Assembly: GCA_041874725.1 (NCBI GenBank)
Contig: CP097466.1
Coordinates: 1,054,001 to 1,118,000, forward strand
Length of the DNA: 64,000 bases
Direction of reading: 5' to 3'
Origin: Duganella sp. BuS-21
Lineage (GTDB): Bacteria > Pseudomonadota > Gammaproteobacteria > Burkholderiales > Burkholderiaceae_D
Part shown: positions 35,151 through 43,464 of the stretch, piece by piece
Numbering within the stretch: position 1 is the first letter of the stretch
Layout of the letters: the number at the start of each line of letters is the position of its first letter
The notes under the pieces: model-generated
The model's database searches: none
Told to the model about the DNA's origin: nothing
Seen by the model: the letters and a program-made list of their open reading frames with translations, nothing else
Position numbers and translations under genes: made by a program

Positions 35151-35399
35151 ATGACCAAAGTAATCGCCACTCTGATCGCCGGCCTGTTCGCAACCGCCGC
35201 ATTCGCTCAAGCGCCAGTCGCTTCGGCTTCCGCCTCGGCCGCCGCCTCGACGCCAGCAGCTTCGGCACCGGCCGCTTCGGCGCCGGTGGTCAAGAAAGCC
35301 GCACACAAAAAGGCTCACAAAGCCAGCGCATCGGCTTCGGCATCGGCCGCAGCGTCGACGCCAGCACCGGCAGCGGCAGCGCCGGCAGCCAGCAAGTAA
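35151..35399 (+). CDS. small exported Ala/Ser-rich hypothetical protein (82 aa)
   Basis: The ATG follows AAAGGAA. The 82-aa product has a signal peptide (MTKVIATLIAGLFATAAFAQ) followed by low-complexity Ala, Ser and Pro, interrupted by one basic block at about 48-57 (KKAAHKKAHK). SASASASAAASTPA occurs twice, so the protein is an internal duplication around the basic block. It resembles acid-shock-like Ala/Lys proteins in composition but not clearly in sequence. Function unknown. The mature part is likely unstructured. Confidence 0.6.
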   Translation: MTKVIATLIAGLFATAAFAQAPVASASASAAASTPAASAPAASAPVVKKAAHKKAHKASASASASAAASTPAPAAAAPAASK

Positions 35400-35443
35400 G
35401 TGTAGTTGCCTGGCGCAAGAGGAAAGATGGATTTCAATTTCCC

Positions 35444-35545
35444 ATGCCGTTAAGCTAAGCGATGTCGTCCCGGCGAAAGCCGGGATCCATGCTGAGCTCG
35501 TCGGGCATGCGCCTCATGGATTCCCGCATTCGCGGGAATGACGAC
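35444..35545. mobile_element. truncated second copy of the MITE-like element
   Basis: Starts ATGCCGTTAAGCTAAGCGAT, matching the left end and interior of the element at 11545 with few mismatches, and runs through both interior hairpins to GCGGGAATGACGA. The right inverted end (CTTAACTTAACGGCATTA) is absent, so this copy looks end-deleted. It lies in the gap between the Ala/Ser-rich gene and the alpha/beta hydrolase gene. Confidence 0.8.
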
Positions 35546-35562
35546 ACCGTTGGTTTTGCACT

Positions 35563-36543
35563 TCAGCGGTTCAATTCCTCCAGCAGCGTGCGATGGAAGG
35601 CCGTCGGGTCTTCCATCTGGGGCGCGTGCCCCATGCCTTTTAATTCCACCAGCCGCGCGCCCGGTATCTTCTTCGCGGTCTCCTTGCCCAGCACGTCGTA
35701 GCGGCCGATCTTCACTTTCACTTCCGGCGGAGCGACGTCCTTGCCGATGGCCGTGGTGTCGGCGTCGCCGATCAGCAGCGTGGTCGGTACTTTCAGCAGC
35801 GGGAATTCGTACACCACCGGCTGCGTGAAAATCATGTCGTAGATCAGCGCCGAGTTCCACGCCACGACTTTTTTGCCGGGACCGTTGTTGAGGCCGGCCA
35901 GCATGTCGACCCATTTCTCATATTCCGGCTTCCAGTTGCCGCTGTAGTAGGTGGCGCGTTCATATGCGCGCACGCTGTCGGCGCTGAGCTTGAGTTCGCG
36001 CGCATACCACTGGTCCACGCTTTGCGACGGCACGCCCAGTGCCTTCCAGTCCTCCAGCCCGATCGGGTTGACCAGCACCAGCCGCGCCACCGCGTCCGGG
36101 TAGCTCAGCGCGTAGCGCGTGGCCAGCATGCCGCCGGTCGAGTGGCCGATCACGATGGCCTGCTTGACGCCGATGTGTTTCAACAGTCCGTCGGTGTTGG
36201 CGGCCAGTTGCTGGAAGGTGTATTGATAGTGCTCGGGTTTGGTGGAGGCGCAAAAGCCGATCTGGTCCGGGGCGACGACGCGGTAGCCGGCCAGGCTCAG
36301 CGCCGTGATGGTCTGTTCCCAGGTCGCGCCGCAGAAGTTTTTGCCGTGCAGGAGCAGCACCGTCTTGCCGTTGGCCGCACCGGCCGGCGCCACGTCCATG
36401 TAGGCCATCTGCAGGTTCAGCCCTTGCGAGGCGAAACTGTACTTGTGGAGCGGGTGCGGGTAGGCGAAACCTTCGAGCTGGGGGCCGTAGGTGGCGGCAG
36501 AGGCTGAGCCTGCAAGCAGGGCGGTGATAAGCAGGGTGCGCAT
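35563..36543 (-). CDS. exported alpha/beta-fold hydrolase
   Basis: A 326-aa hydrolase. The start at 36543 has GGGAG upstream and gives a clean signal peptide (MRTLLITALLAGSASA). Oxyanion and nucleophile motifs: LLLHGKNFCGATWEQ and GHSTGG with Ser135. The acid is probably the Asp in LLIGDADTTAIG, and the His lies in LKGMGHAPQMEDP near the end, completing the triad. The overall form is that of an epoxide-hydrolase or haloperoxidase-like esterase, but the substrate is unknown. Exported, so it probably acts in the periplasm. Divergent from the helicase gene. Confidence 0.85.
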   Translation of the reverse strand: MRTLLITALLAGSASAATYGPQLEGFAYPHPLHKYSFASQGLNLQMAYMDVAPAGAANGKTVLLLHGKNFCGATWEQTITALSLAGYRVVAPDQIGFCASTKPEHYQYTFQQLAANTDGLLKHIGVKQAIVIGHSTGGMLATRYALSYPDAVARLVLVNPIGLEDWKALGVPSQSVDQWYARELKLSADSVRAYERATYYSGNWKPEYEKWVDMLAGLNNGPGKKVVAWNSALIYDMIFTQPVVYEFPLLKVPTTLLIGDADTTAIGKDVAPPEVKVKIGRYDVLGKETAKKIPGARLVELKGMGHAPQMEDPTAFHRTLLEELNR

Positions 36544-36678
36544 GGCTAATTTCTCCCGAAAAGCGTGCAAGTTGAGCCTAATTATTGCAAAAAACAGCTG
36601 GTTCGGCCCAGACAGGGTAAACTATGCACAAATTTCTTTCGCAATTCGGCGATTCGAACAATTTTTTTGAGTGACGCC

Positions 36679-38949
36679 ATGTCTGACACCCCAGTTTCCC
36701 CTATTACCCTTTTTTCCGACCTTGATCTTGGCGCTCCGCTGCTGAAGGCGTTGAGCGACGTCGGTTACGAGTCGCCTTCGCCGATCCAGGCCGCGACCAT
36801 TCCCCTGCTGCTGAATAACCAGGACGTGCTGGGCCAGGCCCAGACCGGCACCGGCAAGACCGCCGCTTTCGCGCTGCCTATCCTGGCGCGCCTCGATATC
36901 AAACAGACCACGCCGCAGGCGCTGGTGCTGGCGCCGACCCGCGAACTGGCGATCCAGGTCGCCGAGGCGTTCCAGACCTACGCCAAGCATATCCCGGGCT
37001 TCCACGTGCTGCCGATCTACGGCGGCCAGAGCTACGGTCCGCAACTGTCGGCCCTGCGCCGCGGCGTCCACGTGGTGGTCGGCACCCCGGGCCGCGTGAT
37101 CGATCACCTGGACAAGGGTTCGCTCGACCTGTCCAAGCTGAAGACCCTGGTGCTGGACGAAGCCGACGAAATGCTGCGCATGGGCTTCATCGACGACGTC
37201 GAGCGCATCCTGCAGGAAACCCCTGAGTCGCGCCAGACCACGCTGTTCTCGGCCACCATGCCGTCGGCCATCCGCCGCATCGCCAATACCTACCTGCGCC
37301 AGCCGAAGGAAGTGACGGTTGCCGCCAAGACCGGCACCAACGAAAACATCCGCCAGCGCTACTGGCTGGTGTCGGGCATGCACAAGCTCGACGCGCTGAC
37401 CCGCATTCTGGAAGCCGAGAACTTCGACGGCATGATCGTCTTCTCGCGCACCAAGCTCGGCACCGAGGAACTGGCGCAGAAGCTGCAGGCGCGCGGCTTC
37501 TCGGCCGCCGCCATCAACGGCGACATCCAGCAAGCCCAGCGCGAGCGCACCATTGCCCAGCTGAAGGAAGGCAAGATCGACATCCTGGTGGCGACCGACG
37601 TCGCCGCCCGCGGCCTGGACGTGGAGCGCATCTCGCACGTGGTCAACTACGACGTGCCGCACGATCCGGAAAGCTACACCCACCGCATCGGCCGCACCGG
37701 CCGCGCCGGCCGCAGCGGCGAAGCCATCCTGTTCATCACGCCGCGCGAAAAAGGCTTGCTGAAGATGATCGAACGGTCGACCCGCCAGCCGATCGGCCAG
37801 CTCGAACTGCCGACCATCCAGGCCGTCAACGACGTGCGTATCGCCAAGTTCAAGCAGCAGATTACCGACACCCTGGCCGAAGGTGGCCTGGAGCAGTTCC
37901 AGGCGCTGATCGAGGCCTTCGAGCAGGAGCAGAACGTGCCAGCGGTGGAAATTGCCGCCGCGCTGGCCAAGCTGGCCCGTGGCGATGTGCCGCTGCTGCT
38001 GGACAAGAAGCAGGTCACGCAGTGGGAAGAACGTCCGGCCCGCGCCGGCGCCGGCTTCGACCGTCCTGAACGCAGCGACCGCTTCGACCGCGGCGACCGC
38101 CCGGAGCGCGGCGACCGTTTCGACCGTGGTGACCGTCCAGAGCGCAATTTCCCGAAGAAGGAGCGCATCGTGCGCGAATCGGAACCGGGCATGCGCACCT
38201 ACCGTATTGAAGTCGGCTACCAGCACGGCGTCAAGCCGGGCAATATCGTCGGCGCCATCGCCAACGAAGGCGGCATCGATTCCAAGAACATCGGCCGCAT
38301 CGAGATCTACGACGACTACGCCGTGCTCGACATGCCGGATACCCTGAGCAAGGATGCGCTGGACCTGATGGCCGGCATCCGCGTGGCCGGCCAGGCGCTG
38401 CGCATCAGCGTCGACGGCCAGGGCGCACCAGCCCCGGCGCCGGCGCAGTCGTTCGCCAAGCCGGCGCGCGCCGAGAAACCGGTGCGTGCCGACGCGCCAG
38501 CCCGTGCGGAGCCGCAGGAACGTGCGGCCAAGCCGGTCGCTTCGTCGCTGGACCAGACCGTGCGCGCGGCCGCTGTCGATAGCGACAGCGATGTCCCGGC
38601 CAAGAAGAAAAAGGAAAAGCCGGGCAAGGTGTCGGTACCGATGTCGGCCTTCCGCGTGGAAGTCGGTCGCGAGAACGAGATCACCCCGGCCAACATCGTC
38701 GGCGCCATCGCCAACGAGACCGGCCTGGAAGCCAAGTACATCGGCCGCATCGAGATCTTCGACAAGCACACCATGCTGGAACTGCCGGACGGCATGCCGG
38801 ACGATATGTTCAAGAGCCTGGGCAAGGTCTGGGTCGGCGGCGCGCAGCTGAAGATCAGCCAGATCGACCGCATGCCGCCGGAGTCGGTCAAGCACACGCC
38901 GCCGAAGAAGCCGGCGCCGGGCGCCAAGCCGAAGTCGAAGAAATACTAA
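36679..38949 (+). CDS. deaD: DEAD-box RNA helicase with two DbpA-type RNA-binding domains
   Basis: A 756-aa cold-shock-type helicase. Core motifs: the Q-motif region, Walker A AQTGTGKT (54-61), PTRELA, DEAD at 160-163, SAT at 191-193, ARGLD, and HRIGRTGRAGR. A charged Arg/Asp-rich repeat (RSDRFDRGDRPERGDRFDRG) leads to a DbpA/CsdA RNA-binding domain at about 505-578. An Ala/Pro linker follows, then a second copy of the same domain at about 655-730; both contain NIVGAIANE and IGRIEI. One such domain is usual. It unwinds RNA during ribosome assembly and mRNA turnover. A terminator follows. Confidence 0.93.
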   Translation: MSDTPVSPITLFSDLDLGAPLLKALSDVGYESPSPIQAATIPLLLNNQDVLGQAQTGTGKTAAFALPILARLDIKQTTPQALVLAPTRELAIQVAEAFQTYAKHIPGFHVLPIYGGQSYGPQLSALRRGVHVVVGTPGRVIDHLDKGSLDLSKLKTLVLDEADEMLRMGFIDDVERILQETPESRQTTLFSATMPSAIRRIANTYLRQPKEVTVAAKTGTNENIRQRYWLVSGMHKLDALTRILEAENFDGMIVFSRTKLGTEELAQKLQARGFSAAAINGDIQQAQRERTIAQLKEGKIDILVATDVAARGLDVERISHVVNYDVPHDPESYTHRIGRTGRAGRSGEAILFITPREKGLLKMIERSTRQPIGQLELPTIQAVNDVRIAKFKQQITDTLAEGGLEQFQALIEAFEQEQNVPAVEIAAALAKLARGDVPLLLDKKQVTQWEERPARAGAGFDRPERSDRFDRGDRPERGDRFDRGDRPERNFPKKERIVRESEPGMRTYRIEVGYQHGVKPGNIVGAIANEGGIDSKNIGRIEIYDDYAVLDMPDTLSKDALDLMAGIRVAGQALRISVDGQGAPAPAPAQSFAKPARAEKPVRADAPARAEPQERAAKPVASSLDQTVRAAAVDSDSDVPAKKKKEKPGKVSVPMSAFRVEVGRENEITPANIVGAIANETGLEAKYIGRIEIFDKHTMLELPDGMPDDMFKSLGKVWVGGAQLKISQIDRMPPESVKHTPPKKPAPGAKPKSKKY

Positions 38950-38972
38950 CTCAGTAGGAATACAGTACACCA

Positions 38973-38994
38973 CGGGGCCGCAAGGCCCCGTTTT
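38973..38994 (+). terminator. rho-independent terminator after the DEAD-box helicase gene
   Basis: Stem CGGGGCC with loop GCAA pairs with GGCCCCG and is followed by TTTT, 23 bases after the stop codon. It separates the helicase from the TnsB-like unit. Confidence 0.85.
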
Positions 38995-39071
38995 CATTTG
39001 GAGGCGTTGCACCTGCGCGACTGCACAGTTCCTGTGCTGCATTGCACCAAAACAAAGCTTGAGAAAGATCA

Positions 39072-39144
39072 AATAGTGACACGTGACTATTGTTGTCATA
39101 GTAGAAGGCCGCTGGCCCGTTTATTGCATATGTGATAGCACATC
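39072..39144. promoter_or_regulatory. two operator-like dyads upstream of the TnsB-like operon
   Basis: AATAGT and ACTATT flank GACACGTG at 39072-39091. A second dyad, ATGTG-ATAG-CACAT, is at 39131-39144. Both lie in the 210-bp AT-richer gap between the helicase terminator and the 46-aa gene. They could be regulator sites or relics of transposon ends. No repeated TnsB-type binding sites were recognised. Confidence 0.35.
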
Positions 39145-39204
39145 GTGATAAAAGGCGGCAACGAAGCGCCTTAACCTGGAGACGTTGGGCATGGGAGCTT
39201 GGCA

Positions 39205-39345
39205 ATGACTTCATTCAGGAAGCTGTGGACGACCTTGGTTGACGCGATTACGCCGCAGGCAGCACGCGCGGTTCCTCCCGCAGACCGGCATGCCATTCAT
39301 GTCGATACGCGGCCTTTCACTGTGGCTCATTTCCAGGAGCGGTAA
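39205..39345 (+). CDS. 46-aa protein leading the TnsB-like operon
   Basis: The ATG has GGGAG eight bases upstream. The product begins MTSFRKLWTTLVDAITPQAA and ends VAHFQER. It is not recognisably TnsA, TnsC or any domain I know. The TAA stop is directly followed by the ATG of the TnsB-like gene, whose ribosome binding site (AGGAG) lies in the last codons of this one, so translation is probably coupled. It may be a leader needed to load ribosomes on the next gene or a small partner protein. Confidence 0.5.
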   Translation: MTSFRKLWTTLVDAITPQAARAVPPADRHAIHVDTRPFTVAHFQER

Positions 39346-41169
39346 ATGCTGCTGCGGAACGATTTGTTGCAATATACGGATCCGTCGCCGCGCACTGTCC
39401 GCATTCTGTGGATCGCTCCCGACCAAAACCACGCCTATGCCTTCGACGTGGCGACCTCTTCGGTCGATGTGGAGCTGATCCAGCTGCCGGCGGTGCTCGC
39501 CGACATTCGTGCCGGCCGCGCCAGCGTGCTGCCGGCCGATCCCTATCTGATGGTAGTCAGCCAGGAGCTGCTGCCAGCTAAACATCTGCAACTGCGCGCG
39601 CGGGCCTGGGAGATCATCGAAGGCCTGGTGGCGCAGGAACCGCAGATCTACGAGCCGCGCCTGCGCGGCCAGCTGGTGGCGCAGGCCACGGCGCGGCACC
39701 AGGTGTCGCATCCGACCATTTACCGCTACCTGCGCCGCTACTGGCAGCGCGGACAGACGCCCAACGCGCTGCTGCCCGATTACAGCAATTCCGGCGCGCG
39801 CGGCAAGGTGCGCCAGTCCTCGGACGGCGTGAAGCGCGGCAGGCCGCGTAAAAACGTCGCTGACGCCGGCGCGGGCCTGAACGCGGACGAGGACATCCGC
39901 CGCACCTTCCGCGTCGCCACGGCCCGCTACGCGGCCGCCAACGCCAAGTTCTCGCGCCTGGGCGCCTACCAGCAAATGCTGGGCGATTTCTTTGTCGAGC
40001 GCCGCATCGAGCCGGACTCCGGCCGTGTGCTGAGCATGCCGGCTGCGGTGCAGGCCTTGCCGACCTTCGGTCAATTCAATTATTGGCTGGACCATGACGA
40101 CGACCGGCCGCCGGAAGTGGGCCGCCGCGCGCCCAGCGTGCTGCCGGCGTCGCTGCAGGCCGCGCCGCCGGCGCTGCCCGAGGGCGCGCTGCCGCCGGGC
40201 CGTCCCGGCGCCGGCTTCTATCTGGACGCGGTGCGCGCCGAGGTGCAGCTGGTGTCGCGTGCGGACCGCAACCAGGCCATCGGCCGGCCGCTGGTCTACC
40301 TGGTGACCGATTGCTTCAGCCGCATGGTGTGCGGCGTCTACGTGGCCCTGGGCGAGGTGCAGTGGACGCACGGCATGCTGGCGCTGGCCAATTGCAGCGC
40401 CGACAAGCAGCGCTTCAGCCAGCAGTTCGGCCGCCGCATCGAGGCCGAGCAGTGGCCCTGCCGCCATCTGCCCGAAGCGCTGTTCGCCAACGCGGCGCTG
40501 ACGCTGGGCTGGAGCGGCGACACGCTGCTCAACAACTTCAACCTGCGCTGCGTGGCGGTGGACAACGGCCCGGACGACTGGCGCGCGGTGCTGGAAAAGC
40601 GCTTTCGCCTGCTGGCGCCGGCGCTGCCCGGTGCGCCGGGGCGGCTCGACGGCGTGCTCGATATCGAGCAATTCACCCGCATCGTGATCGACTGCATCTT
40701 GTACTACAACAGCCGGCAGCAATCCGCCCACGCCAGCGGCGCCACCCCGCTGCAGTTGTGGGACTGGGGCCGCGAGCATCGCGGCGGCGGCTTGAAGATC
40801 TATCCCGAGCACCTGATCCGCTGCAGCCTGATGCCGGTGACCCAGGCCACCGTCACCAGCCAGGGCATCGCGCTGTTCGACAGTCTTTATTGCTGCGCGC
40901 GCGCCATCGACGAGCGTTGGTTCGAGCGTGCGCGCACGCGCGGCCCGTGGCCGGTGCGGGTGGCCTACGACCCGTCCAATCTGGACACGATCTACTTCCT
41001 CGATCCCGCCGCGCCGCTGCAGTTCCACGCCTGCCACCTGGCCGACGCCAGCACGGCGCACCAGCACCTGTCGGCGGCCGAGATCGCGCACCTGCCACGC
41101 ACCCAAATGGCGCTTGCGGCAACGGCGCTACGTAGCACTACGCAGAACCCGCGCAGCCTGGTCGCCTGA
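39346..41169 (+). CDS. TnsB/Mu-type DDE integrase-like protein, probably inactive
   Basis: A 607-aa protein with the layout of Tn7-like TnsB. The N-terminal part (RILWIAPDQNHAYAFDV) and helix-turn-helix region (HQVSHPTIYRYLRRYWQRG) precede an RNase H-like core: Asp294 in FYLDAV, then GRPLVYLVTDCFSRMVCGVYV and ALANCSADKQRF. The usual LaDRGEl motif reads LFANAAL, putting Asn382 where the second catalytic Asp should be. The final Glu is kept at 417 (VLEKRF). The C-terminal Mu-type barrel is recognisable (TPLQLWDWG, VRVAYDPSNLDTIYF). No TnsA, TnsC, TniQ or target-site gene is adjacent. It could be a domesticated DNA-binding protein. Confidence 0.8.
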   Translation: MLLRNDLLQYTDPSPRTVRILWIAPDQNHAYAFDVATSSVDVELIQLPAVLADIRAGRASVLPADPYLMVVSQELLPAKHLQLRARAWEIIEGLVAQEPQIYEPRLRGQLVAQATARHQVSHPTIYRYLRRYWQRGQTPNALLPDYSNSGARGKVRQSSDGVKRGRPRKNVADAGAGLNADEDIRRTFRVATARYAAANAKFSRLGAYQQMLGDFFVERRIEPDSGRVLSMPAAVQALPTFGQFNYWLDHDDDRPPEVGRRAPSVLPASLQAAPPALPEGALPPGRPGAGFYLDAVRAEVQLVSRADRNQAIGRPLVYLVTDCFSRMVCGVYVALGEVQWTHGMLALANCSADKQRFSQQFGRRIEAEQWPCRHLPEALFANAALTLGWSGDTLLNNFNLRCVAVDNGPDDWRAVLEKRFRLLAPALPGAPGRLDGVLDIEQFTRIVIDCILYYNSRQQSAHASGATPLQLWDWGREHRGGGLKIYPEHLIRCSLMPVTQATVTSQGIALFDSLYCCARAIDERWFERARTRGPWPVRVAYDPSNLDTIYFLDPAAPLQFHACHLADASTAHQHLSAAEIAHLPRTQMALAATALRSTTQNPRSLVA

Positions 41170-41187
41170 CCGCACTTCAAATAAAGT

Positions 41188-41257
41188 TTGTTCACCGCCG
41201 CCGTCCGCACACGCATTTTTGTGTGCCTGAACGGCGGCGTGGGCATGCGCGAACAAA
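41188..41257. other. extended stem-loop region downstream of the TnsB-like gene
   Basis: Nested inverted repeats: TTTGTTC/GAACAAA at the outer edges, CGCCGCCGT/ACGGCGGCG inside, and GCACAC/GTGTGC at the centre around a T-run. It could be a terminator-like RNA structure for the TnsB-like operon or a relic of a transposon end. Confidence 0.5.
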
Positions 41258-41412
41258 CATTGTTTTATATTGTTTATCCGGTTTCGTAAGGGAAGCACTG
41301 AGCGCCGAAACTTCTTTATTTTCCAGCCATGCCGTGGCACGCCAATTGCTAGACAGGAACTATGGGATCGCAAGTCGCCCAAGGATCTTTCAGCAGACTG
41401 GTGAGGAAGCAG

Positions 41413-43020
41413 ATGGATAGTAAAACGGTAAAACCATATAAATCGTTTATCTCATTTACGAGGAGGGACTTCCTGTATCGCGCGGCGGCTGTCGGCGGCA
41501 CGGGCTTGCTGTTGAATACCATGAGCGCATGGGGCATGGGCATCGAGTCCACCGCCTCCGCGCCGCCGGCCCTGAGCGGCAGCGGCAAGGGCAAGAAGGT
41601 GCTGATCCTGGGCGCCGGACTGGCCGGACTGACCGCCGCCTTCGAGCTGGAGAAGCTGGGCTACAAGGTGCAGATCCTGGAAGCGCGCGCCTTTGCCGGC
41701 GGCCGCTGCCAGACCGCCCGCAAGGGCTTCAGCCTGACCGAACTCGGTGGCGAGAAGCAGACCTGCGCCTTCGACGACGGCCACTACATCAACCATGGCC
41801 CATGGCGCATTCCGCTGCACCATCAGTCGACGCTGCACTACACCAAGCTGTTCGAGGTGCCGCTGGAGGTGATGGTCAACGATAACGACCATGCCTATGT
41901 CTACTCCGAGAACGCCGGGCCGTTCGCCGGCAAGCGCATGCGCGTCAAGGAGATCAAGGCCGACATGCGCGGCCACGTGGCCGAGCTGCTGGCCAAGTCG
42001 GTCAAGAGCCATGCGCTGGACCAGGAACTCACCGCCGACGACCAGCGCCTGCTGCTCGACTACCTGGCGCGCGAAGGCGCGCTGACGCCGGGTGAACTGC
42101 AATACAAGGGCCGCAGCGGCCGTGGTTTCGCGGTCAATCCGGGCGCCGGCCTGTCGCCGGGACCGGGCACGCCGTCCGATCCGCTGGGCTTCAAGGACCT
42201 GTTGGCCTCGAAGCTGGGCAATGTCTACACCGCCGTGCATGACTTTCCGATGCAGGCCACCATGTTCCAGCCGGTCGGCGGCATGGACGCGATTCCGAAG
42301 GCGTTTGAAAAACGCGTCGGCAAGAACATCCGCTACAAGGCGGAAGTGCAGACCCTGCGCCAGGACGGCAAGGGCGTGACGGTGACCTACAAGGACACCG
42401 GCACCAACCAGCTCGGCACCATCAAGGCCGACTACTGCCTGTGCACCATTCCCCTGTCGGTGCTGCGTCAGCTCGACACCGATTTTTCGGACAAATTCAA
42501 GCAGGCCGTGGCTTCCGTGGCGTATGCGCCGGTGGGCAAGATCGGCCTGCAGATGAAGCGCCGCTTCTGGGAAGAGGACGACCATATCTACGGTGGTCAC
42601 ATCATGACCGACCTGAAAGGCATCAACACCATTTCCGTGCCGTCGTACGGCTTCCAGAAGAAGAAGGGCGTGCTGCTCGGCTATTACCAGTATCAGACGC
42701 AGGCAATTGAAATCAGCGCCTTGTCGCCGCAGGAGCGCGCGCAGTTCGCGCTGGAGGCCGGACAGAAGATCTTCCCGCAGTACAAGGAGAGCTTCGAGAC
42801 GGCGTTCTCGGTGGCCTGGCACCGCGTGCAGTACAACCTGGGCGGCTGGGCCGAGTGGACCGACAAGACCCGCGCCGCCGCCTACCCGACGCTGGTGGAG
42901 GGCGAGGGCCGCGTGCTGCTGGCCGGCGAGCACCTGAGCTACCTGACCGGCTGGCAGGCCGGCGCCATCGAATCGGCGTGGCAGCAGATCGCCAAGATCC
43001 ATGAAAGGGCCAGTGCATGA
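41413..43020 (+). CDS. Tat-exported flavin amine oxidase (L-amino-acid oxidase-like)
   Basis: FAD-dependent amine oxidase or dehydrogenase, 535 aa from the chosen start. The Tat signal SFTRRDFLYRAA is followed by a hydrophobic stretch. FAD binding is seen in VLILGAGLAGLTAAFELEKLG (Gly67-Ala-Gly69-Leu-Ala-Gly72), then the Glu and GGR motif (LEARAFAGGRCQT). The C-terminal FAD loop is GRVLLAGEHLSYLTGWQAGAIESA. Family members oxidise an amine to an imine. The start at 41413 has AGGA at good spacing; an in-frame ATG at 41362 has poorer spacing. The stop overlaps the cytochrome c start (ATGA), so electrons probably go to that cytochrome. The substrate is unknown. Confidence 0.88.
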   Translation: MDSKTVKPYKSFISFTRRDFLYRAAAVGGTGLLLNTMSAWGMGIESTASAPPALSGSGKGKKVLILGAGLAGLTAAFELEKLGYKVQILEARAFAGGRCQTARKGFSLTELGGEKQTCAFDDGHYINHGPWRIPLHHQSTLHYTKLFEVPLEVMVNDNDHAYVYSENAGPFAGKRMRVKEIKADMRGHVAELLAKSVKSHALDQELTADDQRLLLDYLAREGALTPGELQYKGRSGRGFAVNPGAGLSPGPGTPSDPLGFKDLLASKLGNVYTAVHDFPMQATMFQPVGGMDAIPKAFEKRVGKNIRYKAEVQTLRQDGKGVTVTYKDTGTNQLGTIKADYCLCTIPLSVLRQLDTDFSDKFKQAVASVAYAPVGKIGLQMKRRFWEEDDHIYGGHIMTDLKGINTISVPSYGFQKKKGVLLGYYQYQTQAIEISALSPQERAQFALEAGQKIFPQYKESFETAFSVAWHRVQYNLGGWAEWTDKTRAAAYPTLVEGEGRVLLAGEHLSYLTGWQAGAIESAWQQIAKIHERASA

Positions 43021-43436
43021 AAGTCGTATTGATCAAGGCGGCGATGGTGGTGGTGGCGGGGTTCGCGGCGGCGGCCAGTTCGCCCCTGCGGGCGCAAGAG
43101 CCGGCCATCGACGGCAAGACGCTGTTCCAGAAAAACTGCGCGGCCTGCCACATGGCCAGCGGCAAAGGCATCCCGGGCGCCTTCCCGGCGCTGGCCGGCA
43201 GCAAATTCGTGCAGGGCAAGGGCACCGAGGTGGCCGCCGTCCTGCTCAAGGGACGCGGCGGCATGCCGGACTTCAGCGACTCGCTGAGCGACCGCGATAT
43301 CGCCACCGTGCTGACGTTCGTGCGCTCGAACTGGGGCAACAAGGCCGATGGCTTGAGCGAGGCGGACGTGGGCTCGCTGCGGACCACGCTGGGCGTCGAC
43401 CCGTTCGGCAATTCCATGATGTCGAATAAACATTGA
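43017..43436 (+). CDS. exported monohaem c-type cytochrome
   Basis: A 139-aa class I cytochrome c. The signal peptide (MKVVLIKAAMVVVAGFAAAASSPLRA) is followed by haem attachment at Cys41-Ala-Ala-Cys44-His45 (NCAACHMASGKG). The sixth ligand is probably Met83 in GRGGMPDF. It overlaps the amine oxidase stop by four bases, so the two are made together. It most likely accepts electrons from the amine oxidase in the periplasm and passes them to a terminal oxidase, making the flavoenzyme a dehydrogenase rather than a peroxide-producing oxidase. That partnership is inferred from the gene overlap. Confidence 0.9.
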   Translation: MKVVLIKAAMVVVAGFAAAASSPLRAQEPAIDGKTLFQKNCAACHMASGKGIPGAFPALAGSKFVQGKGTEVAAVLLKGRGGMPDFSDSLSDRDIATVLTFVRSNWGNKADGLSEADVGSLRTTLGVDPFGNSMMSNKH

Positions 43437-43464
43437 AACAACACTGAAAACATTGAGAGAGACC

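Noticed and set aside
39205..41257. Complete Tn7-like transposon
   Set aside because: No TnsA, TnsC, TniQ, cargo or matched terminal repeats were found, and the middle catalytic Asp appears to be missing.
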